DNA of 64,000 nucleotides from Muricoccus harenae. GTDB taxonomy: Bacteria; Pseudomonadota; Alphaproteobacteria; Acetobacterales; Acetobacteraceae. Shown piece after piece: positions 45,737 through 53,573 of the stretch. Below the pieces are notes generated by a model. The model did not search any database and was not told the DNA's origin. It saw only the letters and a list, made by a program, of their open reading frames with translations. Where the stretch lies: the NCBI RefSeq assembly GCF_009848505.1, contig NZ_WWDL01000014.1, positions 50,612-114,611 on the forward strand, read 5' to 3'. The stretch's first letter is position 1, and each line of letters opens with the position of its first letter. The position numbers were made by a program, and so were the translations under genes.

Positions 45737-46473
45737 GCTGCGGCCCGATGGCGGCCGGTCTGGCTGGCCGCCTCCACGAAGGCGTCCAGGATCGCCTGGT
45801 CGCGCGCATCGACCCCGTATTCCGGGTGCCATTGGACGCCGAGGCAGAAGCGGTAGCCGGGATGCTCCAGCCCCTCCACCACCCCATCGGGCGCCCGGGC
45901 ATTGACGATGGCCCCCTCCCCCGGCCGGTCCACCGCCTGATGATGGGCGGAGTTCACCGCCATGGAGGGCGCGCCGACGATATGGGAGAGCAGCGTGCCC
46001 GGCGTCAGCGCCACCTCATGCCCCGGCTCAGTGCGGGGGTTGGGCTGCTCATGCGCCAGGGCGTCCGGAATGCTGTCCGGAATGTGCTGGATGAGGGTGC
46101 CGCCCAGCGCCACGGCCAGGAGCTGCTCGCCGCCGCAGATGCCCAGCACGGGGATGTCCCGCCGCAGGGCGCCACGCAGCACGGCGATCTCGAAGGCCGT
46201 GCGGCCTTCCTTCAGCACCACCGTGTCATGGCGGGGGCCGCCGCCATAAAGGGCGGGATCCACGTCGAAGGCGCCGCCGGTGACCAGCAGGCCGTCGATG
46301 CGGTCGAGGTAGTCCTCGGCCAGGGAGGCCTCGTGCGGCAGGGCGATGGGGAGCCCACCGGCTGTCGCGACGGCGCCAAAGTAGTTCCGCCGCAGGGCGT
46401 ACCAGGGCAGTTTGGAATATCCACCCGGTTCCTCGGCATCGAGGGTCAGGCCGATCAGGGGTCGTCCGGTCAT
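45733..46473 (-). CDS. Gamma-glutamyl-gamma-aminobutyrate hydrolase family protein (peptidase C26)
   Basis: A 246-residue class I glutamine-amidotransferase fold: LLVTGGAFDVDPALYG, nucleophile in GICGGEQLLA (C113), and the His-Glu pair in VQWHPEYG near residue 222. PuuD-like enzymes cleave gamma-glutamyl amides in polyamine breakdown; no puu genes are nearby. MTGRPLIGLTLD is the natural family start; the longer open frame upstream is not supported. Confidence 0.9.
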   Translation of the reverse strand: MTGRPLIGLTLDAEEPGGYSKLPWYALRRNYFGAVATAGGLPIALPHEASLAEDYLDRIDGLLVTGGAFDVDPALYGGGPRHDTVVLKEGRTAFEIAVLRGALRRDIPVLGICGGEQLLAVALGGTLIQHIPDSIPDALAHEQPNPRTEPGHEVALTPGTLLSHIVGAPSMAVNSAHHQAVDRPGEGAIVNARAPDGVVEGLEHPGYRFCLGVQWHPEYGVDARDQAILDAFVEAASQTGRHRAAA

Positions 46474-46541
46474 GAGGGGGTTGGTAGAGCGAGCATGCCC
46501 GCCCCCACAAGCGGAGGTTGGATGCGATAGGACGATTCTGG

Positions 46542-46991
46542 ATGGCGGATGCTTCGCCGATGGCGCTGGCGCTGGACGAAGCCCGGGCGGCGGCGGCCCG
46601 GGGGGAGGTGCCGGTGGGCGCCGTGGTGACCGATGCCACGGGCCGGGTGATCGCCCGGGCCGGGAACGAGGTGGAGGCGCGGCACGATCCCTCCGCCCAT
46701 GCCGAGGTGCTGGCCATGCGTGCCGCCGCGGCTGCGCGGGGGGAGAAATGGCTGGCCGACTGCACCTTGTGGGTGACGCTGGAGCCCTGCCCGATGTGCG
46801 CCCAGGCGGCCTCCTTCTTCCGGATGCGGCGGGTGGTCTTCGGTGCCTATGACCCCAAGGGCGGCGGGGTGGAGCATGGAGCGCGGATCTACGCGGCCTC
46901 CTCCTGCCACCACGCGCCCGAGGTGGTGGGTGGGGTGCGGGAGAGCGAGGGAGGGGGGCTGCTGCGGGCGTTCTTCGCGGAGCGCCGCTAG
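46542..46991 (+). CDS. tadA: tRNA-specific adenosine deaminase
   Basis: A 149-residue cytidine-deaminase-fold protein. Zinc ligands and proton shuttle are H53-A-E55 (SAHAEVLAMR) and P82-C83...C86 (LEPCPMCAQA). VFGAYDPKGGGVEHGARI is typical of TadA, which converts wobble adenosine 34 of tRNA-Arg to inosine. MADASPM is used as start; a TTG eight codons upstream is possible. The gene is divergent from the C26 hydrolase gene. Confidence 0.9.
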   Translation: MADASPMALALDEARAAAARGEVPVGAVVTDATGRVIARAGNEVEARHDPSAHAEVLAMRAAAAARGEKWLADCTLWVTLEPCPMCAQAASFFRMRRVVFGAYDPKGGGVEHGARIYAASSCHHAPEVVGGVRESEGGGLLRAFFAERR

Positions 46992-47065
46992 ACGGATCGG
47001 CTGTTGTGAGGCCCCCCACCGGGACCGGACCCCGCCCGCCAACGAATGTCCGCACTCAGGCGACG

Positions 47066-47240
47066 CAGCCCGCCTTGATCCCAAGCTCGAAGCCACATGG
47101 CAATCGGGACTCGTGAGAATCCGGTCGAAGATCCGCTCTGCGGTCTCGGTCGCAAGCATCGGACGGTCAGGGTTCAGGTGAGAGTAAAGGTCCTGGAGCG
47201 GCGCGAGGTCTGACGGGATGGTCCGGCGCAGGCTACGCAT
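47066..47240 (-). pseudogene. N-terminal remnant of a GNAT N-acetyltransferase
   Basis: About 58 codons starting MRSLRRTIPSDLAPLQDLYSHL and reaching TSPDCHVASSLG look like the first helix-strand region of a GNAT acetyltransferase. After this the frame continues but loses all similarity in character, and no acetyl-CoA-binding motif follows. It is most simply the front piece of a gene whose rest has been lost. The remaining sequence of 46992-47319 shows nothing else. Confidence 0.5.
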
Positions 47241-47319
47241 GGGAACGGGTTAGGCGCTTCCGGGCAGGGGCAGAAGGCCCGGGCGCGATGTGCCCAGGTC
47301 CTTCCCAGGCGCGATCGGG

Positions 47320-47900
47320 TCAGAGGAAAATGAAATCGGCCGGCTGCTGTGCCTGGAGGGCATAGACGTCGCCAAGCACCTCCGAGGGATCAACCCCGCT
47401 TGCCTGGGCCACGTCGTTCAGCCACGCAGCCGCCTGCATGGCCTCTGCCGTGTTCAGCCCCGAAAGCCCGTTCCGATGTTTTCCAGCGCATTCCCGCTGG
47501 CCTGGGCGAGTTCGCCTTGGGAAAGCAGCTCGAGGCTGTCGGCAGCCGCCAGTTGCTCGATCATCGCCAGGGTCGCGCCACCGGCGTAGAGGCTTGCCTG
47601 AGCGTCCAGCCGTCCTTGATTGACCACTTCGATGCCCCGGATCAGCGCGGCGTCCGCGGCTGCCTGCTCCGCTGTGGTGCCGGCCAGGGCCGATGCCTGG
47701 TCATGGAACAGAAATTCCTGATCGAGTGCATCGACGGGCACCGGATCGAACTGTGTCAGGTCAGGATTGGCGATGAACACGCCCTGCGAATATCCCGCCC
47801 CACCGAAGTTCCCGTAGGTCGGAAGGGGAACTCCTGAAGCGGCTGGCTGAAGCGTGGCGGGATCGACGTGGAACGGCTGATCCCAGTTGATCTGGGCCAT
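47320..47900 (-). pseudogene. Frameshifted gene of unknown function (phospholipase-A2-like motif)
   Basis: Starting MAQINWDQPFHVD with GGGGAGGA before the ATG, the frame ends at 47454 after 148 residues. Adding one G to the GGG at about 47468-47470 would continue it as GLSGLNTAEAMQAAAW and on to a stop at 47320, with the last residues PADFIFL. The full product would be about 192 residues. The stretch YGNFGGAGYSQG followed by PVDALDQEFLFHDQAS recalls the calcium loop and His-Asp helix of phospholipase A2 folds, but without cysteines. The rest is alanine-rich and helical. Either a real mutation or a sequencing error. Confidence 0.6.
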
Positions 47901-48064
47901 GACATCCTCCCCGAAGGATGGCTGCCCCTGCCGGAGGCCGGGGCAGACAGCGAAGCAAGACGCGGGGAAATCGCCGCGGATTTCCCGCGGCAAAACGCAC
48001 TGGGGTCAGGAATGCTTCGGCAGGGTGGCCATCAGCCCATCACGAAGGGCGACTATGGCGAGGG

Positions 48065-48373
48065 TCAGTGGCTCATCGCCGGAACGGCAGGATAGGGCGA
48101 GGCCACCGCTGCAATCGGGAGGAACAGCCGCTGCTTCTCCGCCTCGAGGACGGCAGCCTCGAAGCCGGCCGCAATGATCGAACGAAGCCGCATGGTTTCC
48201 ACCGGGTCGGACGCATATTGCGCGGTGCTCAGCGTCTCCAGAAGGGTGCCGCGCAGCCTCTCGAGGGCTTCGAGCCTGCGGAGCTGCGATGCCCGCTGCC
48301 GGGCGAGCCCCGCCATCGCGGAGAGGAACACCTTCTTCACCAGGTTCAGGTCAAAGTGACGATCTGCGTTCAC
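48065..48373 (-). CDS. Small protein of unknown function
   Basis: A GTG start at 48373 has GAGG eight bases upstream and gives 102 residues; an ATG at 48421 gives 118. The protein is mostly helical and basic in its first half (LVKKVFLSAMAGLARQRASQLRRLEALERL), with no cysteine, signal peptide or membrane segment. It precedes the frameshifted gene on the same strand with a gap of 164 bp. I do not recognise it. Confidence 0.55.
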   Translation of the reverse strand: MNADRHFDLNLVKKVFLSAMAGLARQRASQLRRLEALERLRGTLLETLSTAQYASDPVETMRLRSIIAAGFEAAVLEAEKQRLFLPIAAVASPYPAVPAMSH

Positions 48374-48574
48374 AGAAGCCTCGCGCCAGCACCTGGATCG
48401 TTCCGCGGGGATGCGGCGCATCGGGTGCTGCCGAGCCTATACACGACTTCGTGAGCGGTTGCTCACAAGATTTTTATACCCGACATGCGTGCGGAGAGGG
48501 TCTGCGTTGCAACCTTCGAAATCCTACTGCAGCTTGAAGGTCGGCCCGGCGGCCCGCCGCCTATCGGAGCAGGG

Positions 48575-49558
48575 CTAGCGGTACTGATCCTCCTTCACGA
48601 GGAACTCGGTCACGTACCGCCGGACCCCCTCCTCCAGCGAGGTCATTGGGGCATTGTATCCGGCGCCCCGCAGCTTCGACATTTCGGCCTCGGTCCAATA
48701 CTGGTACCGGCCGCGAAGGTTCTCCGGCATCGGCACGTATTCGATGGCAGGCGGCTTACCGAGCGCGGCGAAAACCGCCTCGGCGAGATCCTTCCAGCTC
48801 CGGGCCTTTCCGGAGCCGATATTGTAAAGCCCCGGGGGCGCCGAGCCCCGCAGCAACCAGAGGATGATGTCGCAGATATCGTCCACGAAGACGAAGTCGC
48901 GCGACTGGCCGCCATCGGCGTAATCCGGGCGGTCCGAGGCGAAAAGCCGTGCCGGCTCGCCGCGCAGCGCGGTCCCGGTGATGTTGAACACGCCGCTGCG
49001 CATATGGCCCTTGTGGTATTCGTTCGGCCCATAGACGTTGAAGAACTTCAGCCCGTACCAGCGCGGCGGCACGGGCCGCCCCTGCTCCACGTCGCGCGCG
49101 ACGCGCCGGTCGAAGACATGCTTGCTCCAGCCATAGAGGTTCAGCGGCTGGAGGGTGGCGAGGAAGTCGGGGCTGTCCTGGTCGAGGAAGCCGGCTTCGC
49201 CATTCCCATAGGTCGCGGCGGAGGAGGCGTAGATGAAGGGCGTGCCCGTCCTGGCGCAATGCCGCCACAGCATCAGCGAACAGGCAAAGTTGTGCTCCAT
49301 CACCTCGTCGCCATCGGCGGCCGTGGTGTCCGAATTGGCGCCCAGATGGATGACGCCTTCCAGCGCCGGGGCGCCGGGCAGCCAGTCCTTCAGGGCATCG
49401 ATCGGCACGAAATCCGTGAATTCATGGTTGCGCAGGTTGCGCCACTTGCCTTCGCTGCCGAGCGCATCGCAGATCACCACATCGGTGATCCCGGCCTCGT
49501 TGAGCCGGGCGAGCAGGTTCGATCCGATGAAGCCGGCTGCCCCCGTCAGCAAAATCAA
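48575..49558 (-). CDS. hldD: ADP-L-glycero-D-manno-heptose 6-epimerase
   Basis: The 327-residue protein is a short-chain dehydrogenase-like epimerase with the NAD loop LLTGAAGFIGSN (residues 3-14), the active-site pattern SSAATYGNG and YGWSKHVFD (Tyr-x3-Lys), and GPNEYHKGHMRSGVFN, which is diagnostic of HldD/RfaD. It makes the heptose precursor of the lipopolysaccharide inner core. It starts at TTG with AGGAG about eight bases upstream. Confidence 0.93.
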   Translation of the reverse strand: MILLTGAAGFIGSNLLARLNEAGITDVVICDALGSEGKWRNLRNHEFTDFVPIDALKDWLPGAPALEGVIHLGANSDTTAADGDEVMEHNFACSLMLWRHCARTGTPFIYASSAATYGNGEAGFLDQDSPDFLATLQPLNLYGWSKHVFDRRVARDVEQGRPVPPRWYGLKFFNVYGPNEYHKGHMRSGVFNITGTALRGEPARLFASDRPDYADGGQSRDFVFVDDICDIILWLLRGSAPPGLYNIGSGKARSWKDLAEAVFAALGKPPAIEYVPMPENLRGRYQYWTEAEMSKLRGAGYNAPMTSLEEGVRRYVTEFLVKEDQYR

Positions 49559-49760
49559 GACGCGCTACTCCTGAAGGTCTCTCTGTCCCGGCCAGGCGGA
49601 AGGGCCGGCATGCCCCGGCGGCATCCTACAGCCTCGCCAGGGGACCGTCAGCCAGGGGCCGGGCCCGAATGCGGGGACCTATCCGGCCAGTGGGCGCATC
49701 CCTAGAATGCCGTACCTGCCGCATCCCTGCGGCGCAGTTCACCCGGCTGGCCAGAGCATC

Positions 49761-50942
49761 ATGAACGAATCCCTGGGCATGGCCGATCCGGTGCTGGCTG
49801 CCTCGGAGGCCGCCCTGTCCTGGCTGCGTGACTCGGCCTGGCCCCTCTGGCTGGAGCATGGCGTGGACTGGCCACGCCGCGGCTTCCACGAAAGCCTCGC
49901 GCTGGACACCCTCCACAGCCCTGCCGGTTTTCGTCGCCTTCGTGTCGTCTCGCGTCAGGTCTATGTCTTCGCCGAGGCCCATGCGGCGGGCCTGCCGCGC
50001 GCCGCGGAGGCGGTGGAACTCGGCATTTCCTTCCTGCGGGAGAGGGCCCGCGAGGCGGATGGCGGCTACGCCCGGTGCTTCGACCTGGACGGCCGGATCA
50101 TCGACCACAGCCGCGATCTCTACGACCACGCCTTCGTGCTGCTGGCCCTGGCCAGCGCGTCCCGGACCCTGCCGCCGGAGCGGCTTCGCCAGGACGCCCT
50201 GGCCCTGCTTCATCATCTCGATTCACGCTTCGCCCATCCGCGGGGGGGCTATGCCGAAAGCCTCTCCTCGCCCCCTGCCCTCCCGCGGCGCCAGAACCCG
50301 CATATGCACCTGCTCGAGGCCTTCCTCGCCGCGGCAGAAGCCTTTGGTGACACGATCTTTCTCGACCGCGCCGGCGCCATGGTCCGGCTCTTCCTCGACC
50401 GCCTGTGGGACCCGGCTTCCGGCACGCTGCCCGAATTTTTCGACGACGCGCTGGCGCCGCTGCGCGAACAGGGCCGCCACGTCATTGAACCCGGCCATCA
50501 CTGCGAATGGATCTGGTTGCTCGACTGGTACCGGCGCGTTGCGGCCAGGCGGAGCGTCGCGCCGCCGGACGCTCTGGCCGAGGCCGGGCGTAGCCTGCTC
50601 GGCTTCGTCGACCGCCACGGCGTCAACCCGCGGCTCGGCACCGCCTATGACGAAATCTGGAGCGATGGGAGCCCGAAGACCCTGGGGTCGCGCCTCTGGC
50701 CGCAGACGGAGCGGCTGAAGGCGGAGGTGCTGCGGCCGGACGCCACATCGGCCGGCGTGGCCCGGGCCTATTCCGCCCTTCGCCGCTATCTCCCTGTCAC
50801 CCCCCGGGGCCTTTGGTTCGAGCGGCTGGACCAGCAAGGGATGGCCTCCACGGAGCCGGCGCCCGCCAGCAGCCTCTACCACCTGACGGCGGGAATCCTG
50901 GGGGCGCATCGGCATCTGCGACGATCCGGTGCAAGCCGATGA
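49761..50942 (+). CDS. AGE-family epimerase/isomerase
   Basis: A 393-residue protein with an (alpha/alpha)6-barrel pattern of N-acylglucosamine 2-epimerase/mannose isomerase relatives: RRGFHESLALD near the start, LYDHAFVLLALASA, RQNPHMHLLEAFLAA and EPGHHCEWIWLLDWYRR, which carry the conserved histidines. It probably isomerises a mannose- or glucosamine-type sugar. It is divergent from hldD, which fits cell-surface sugar metabolism. Its 3' end lies about 50 bp from the IS5-family left end and appears complete. Confidence 0.88.
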   Translation: MNESLGMADPVLAASEAALSWLRDSAWPLWLEHGVDWPRRGFHESLALDTLHSPAGFRRLRVVSRQVYVFAEAHAAGLPRAAEAVELGISFLRERAREADGGYARCFDLDGRIIDHSRDLYDHAFVLLALASASRTLPPERLRQDALALLHHLDSRFAHPRGGYAESLSSPPALPRRQNPHMHLLEAFLAAAEAFGDTIFLDRAGAMVRLFLDRLWDPASGTLPEFFDDALAPLREQGRHVIEPGHHCEWIWLLDWYRRVAARRSVAPPDALAEAGRSLLGFVDRHGVNPRLGTAYDEIWSDGSPKTLGSRLWPQTERLKAEVLRPDATSAGVARAYSALRRYLPVTPRGLWFERLDQQGMASTEPAPASSLYHLTAGILGAHRHLRRSGASR

Positions 50943-50991
50943 CACGGCCGTAGTGCTGCAGTGCAGCAGGACTCGCCGGTCGGCGGAGCGA

Positions 50992-51999
50992 GGCGTTGTT
51001 GCGGAAAACTCGTGGGTGATCGGCCATGAGGAAGGATGCGATGGGGCCTGAGCGGCCGAGGAAGCGCTATCGGATCCGGAACTGGCGCGAGTACGACCGT
51101 GGCCTGATTGGCCGTGGCGACCTGACGCTGTGGTTCTCGCCCGATCTGGCCTGGCATGCACCGGATGGCACGGGGCAGCGGGGCCGGCCTCGGGTGTTCA
51201 GTGATGCCGCCATTCAGCGTGTAGTGACTCTGAAGGTGCTCTTCGGGCTGCCGCTGCGGGCGGCGCAGGGATTGGTGGGAAGTCTGCTCCGCTTGGCCCG
51301 GCTCGACTGGCCAGCGCCGCACTACAGCACCCTCTCGCGCCGGCAGCGGGTCCTCACCGTGGCTATCCCCTGCCGCTCCCGGGGTGAGCCGCTGCACCTC
51401 GTCGTGGACAGCACCGGGGTGAAGGTGCTGGGCGAAGGGGAGTGGAAGGTCCGCCGGCACGGCGCTGACCGGCGCCGGGTCTGGCGCAAGGTGCACCTGG
51501 CCGTCGATGCCGGGAGCCACGAGATCCGTGCTGTCGAGATGACGGACCACCGGCACGGTGATGGCGAGATCCTCCCCGACCTGCTGGCGCAGGTACCGGA
51601 GGAGGAAGGGATCGCTTCCGTCACCGGCGACCGCGCCTATGATACGCGCTCGGCTTACGAGGCCGCGTCCGCTCGGAACGCGGCCCTCCTCGTGCCACCC
51701 TGGCGCAATGGCAAACCGTGGAAGACGCCGGCCATAGGGGCAGGCCAGCGCAACGAGACCATCCGCGCCGTTCGGCACCAGGGCCGACGCCTCTGGAAGC
51801 GCTGGAGCGGCTATCACATCCGCAGCCTCGCCGAGACCGCGATGTCGCGCTTCAAACGCCTCGGCGAGCGGCTGGCCGCGCACGATCCCGCCCGTCAGGT
51901 TGCTGAGGTGCAGATCCGCTGCGCCATCCTCAACACCTATAACCGGCTCGGCATGCCAGACACCGTCGCCATCGCCTGATCAAACCAGAACAGAGGGGC
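50992..51999 (+). mobile_element. IS5-family insertion sequence (IS903-like), right end not found
   Basis: The left tip is taken as GGCGTTGTTGCGGAAAAC at 50992-51009, similar to the GGCTTTGTTG ends of IS903-type elements, followed 17 bp later by the transposase gene. No inverted copy is present after the transposase; instead an IS110-family gene begins. The right boundary given is approximate, and the end may have been lost when the second element arrived. Confidence 0.7.
51026..51979 (+). CDS. IS5-family transposase
   Basis: A 317-residue DDE transposase: the N-terminal KRYRIRNWREYDRGLIGRGD is typical of the IS903 branch. The catalytic residues are the aspartate in LVVDSTGVKV, the aspartate in VTGDRAYDTR, and the glutamate in RSLAETAMSRFKRL. 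Length is full, so the protein may be functional even though the element's right end was not found. Confidence 0.93.
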   Translation: MRKDAMGPERPRKRYRIRNWREYDRGLIGRGDLTLWFSPDLAWHAPDGTGQRGRPRVFSDAAIQRVVTLKVLFGLPLRAAQGLVGSLLRLARLDWPAPHYSTLSRRQRVLTVAIPCRSRGEPLHLVVDSTGVKVLGEGEWKVRRHGADRRRVWRKVHLAVDAGSHEIRAVEMTDHRHGDGEILPDLLAQVPEEEGIASVTGDRAYDTRSAYEAASARNAALLVPPWRNGKPWKTPAIGAGQRNETIRAVRHQGRRLWKRWSGYHIRSLAETAMSRFKRLGERLAAHDPARQVAEVQIRCAILNTYNRLGMPDTVAIA

Positions 52000-52055
52000 C
52001 GTCGTGCCCGTCACCTGAATTCTGCAACTGTGAGTGTACCGCACCCGACGCCGAC

Positions 52056-53102
52056 GTCATCATCGGCGTCGACACCCACAAGTCCACCCATGCCGCCGTC
52101 GCGATCAGCGCACTCGGGGCCCGCCTCGGCAGCCTGACTATCCCAGCCAGCAACAGAGGCTACCAAGCCCTGCAGGCCTGGGCGCGGTCCCTGGGGCCAA
52201 TCCGTGCGATCGGCGTCGAGGGCACAGGGTCCTACGGTGCTGGCCTGTCCCGGTTCTTGTGCGAGCAGGGGCACACCGTACTCGAGGTGAACCGTCCCAA
52301 TCGCCAGTTGCGACGGAACAAGGGCAAGGACGATGTGCTCGACGCCGAGAGTGCCGCCCGTAGCGTCCTGGCAGGACAAGTCACGGCACGGCCGAAGTCC
52401 GGCACCAGCACGGTCGAGATGATCCGTCATCTCAAGGTGGCCCGCGACACCGCCGTCAAGGCGCGGAGCCAGGCCATGCTGGCACCCAAGGCCATCATCG
52501 TCAGCGCACCCTCGGCTCTGCGTGAGCAACTCGACCAACTCACCGGCAAGATGACGCTGCTCCGGCATCTTGCCGCGCTGCGTCCAGGTCCTCTCACCTC
52601 GACCACGGCATCCGCCAAGACCAGCCTGCGAGGCATTGCCCGGCGATGGCTGGCCCTCAACACCGAAGTCAGAGACCATGACGCCAGCCTCGGGCAGCTG
52701 ACGCAGCAACTCGCACCCGACCTGATGCAGGCCCACGGCATGGGCACGGGCACCGCGGCTGAGATGCTCATCCTCCTCGGCGATAACCCGGAACGCATCC
52801 GTTCGGAGGCGGCCCTGGCCAAGCTGTGCGGCGCCTGCCCCATCCCGGCCTCCAGCGGCAAAACCAACCGGCACCGCCTCAACCGTGGCGGCAGCCGGAA
52901 GGCCAATGCCGCCCTCTACCGCGTGGTCATCGTCCGCATGCGGGGGCACCAACCCACCCTCGACTACGTCAAGCGCCGTACCGCCGAAGGAAAGAGCAAG
53001 CCCGAGATCATCCGCTGCCTCAAGCGCTACGTCGCCCGCGAGATCTTTGGCTATCTTTGCCGCCCGACCCGTCCACTCGAGGCAGCTACGGCGGCCGCTT
53101 GA
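52056..53102 (+). CDS. IS110-family transposase lacking its own start codon
   Basis: A DEDD-type recombinase: VIIGVDTHKSTHAAVAISAL at the N-terminus, GVEGTGSYGAGLSRFL, KDDVLDAESAARSVLAG (RuvC-like domain), and a C-terminal Tnp20 region AKLCGACPIPASSGKTNRHR with RLNRGGSRKANAALYRV, containing the serine nucleophile. The recognisable sequence begins near 52056. In frame upstream there is no ATG, GTG or TTG until a TTG at 51900 inside the IS5 transposase gene. The native 5' end therefore seems to be missing or replaced. Confidence 0.8.
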   Translation, partial: VIIGVDTHKSTHAAVAISALGARLGSLTIPASNRGYQALQAWARSLGPIRAIGVEGTGSYGAGLSRFLCEQGHTVLEVNRPNRQLRRNKGKDDVLDAESAARSVLAGQVTARPKSGTSTVEMIRHLKVARDTAVKARSQAMLAPKAIIVSAPSALREQLDQLTGKMTLLRHLAALRPGPLTSTTASAKTSLRGIARRWLALNTEVRDHDASLGQLTQQLAPDLMQAHGMGTGTAAEMLILLGDNPERIRSEAALAKLCGACPIPASSGKTNRHRLNRGGSRKANAALYRVVIVRMRGHQPTLDYVKRRTAEGKSKPEIIRCLKRYVAREIFGYLCRPTRPLEAATAAA

Positions 53103-53111
53103 CCGCTATAG

Positions 53112-53495
53112 GAGCTTCAGCACCCCTTCCAGGCCGAAAGCTTCGCGAGCCTCGGCTTCGACGCCATGTCCTATGTCACCGCCATGCCGGCCGAACCGCC
53201 GCTGGTGGCACCGGAGGCGATCGCGGAGATTATCGGGGCGAAGCGCGCCGCCTGCACGGCGCATCGTCAGGAGATTTTCCCCACCCAAATCGCCGAGATG
53301 TGGCAAAGCATGTTCAATCCGGACCGTGCGGCAACGCGTGAGGAGATCGACTGGCTCTGGCGGTTGGTGATGGACCGCCTCCCGGCCGACGAGGCGTATT
53401 ACGAGCAGAATGTTGGCCAGCGCACGATCCAGCAGATCCGTCGCTCCCTCCTGCGCAGCCGTGAGGCGCAGGGCAAGGGCTTCTACATGGCCTAG
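53112..53495 (+). pseudogene. C-terminal remnant of a cell-surface-type protein next to the IS110 element
   Basis: The frame is open from 53112 (just after the IS110-family stop) to 53495, but the first ATG is at 53166. The sequence AESFASLGFDAMSYVTAMP and the final TREEIDWLWRLVMDRLPADEAYYEQNVG resemble the short repeat found at the ends of FkbM-type methyltransferases, sulfotransferases and glycosyltransferases in polysaccharide loci. The missing N-terminus suggests loss at the insertion. Expression from 53166 would give 109 residues. Confidence 0.6.
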
Positions 53496-53573
53496 CACTC
53501 CGGCGGGTCCTCACCCTCCGACGCGCAGAACCCCGGCCGGGCTGGCCCACCGAACAGAAAGATCGGGCATTCG

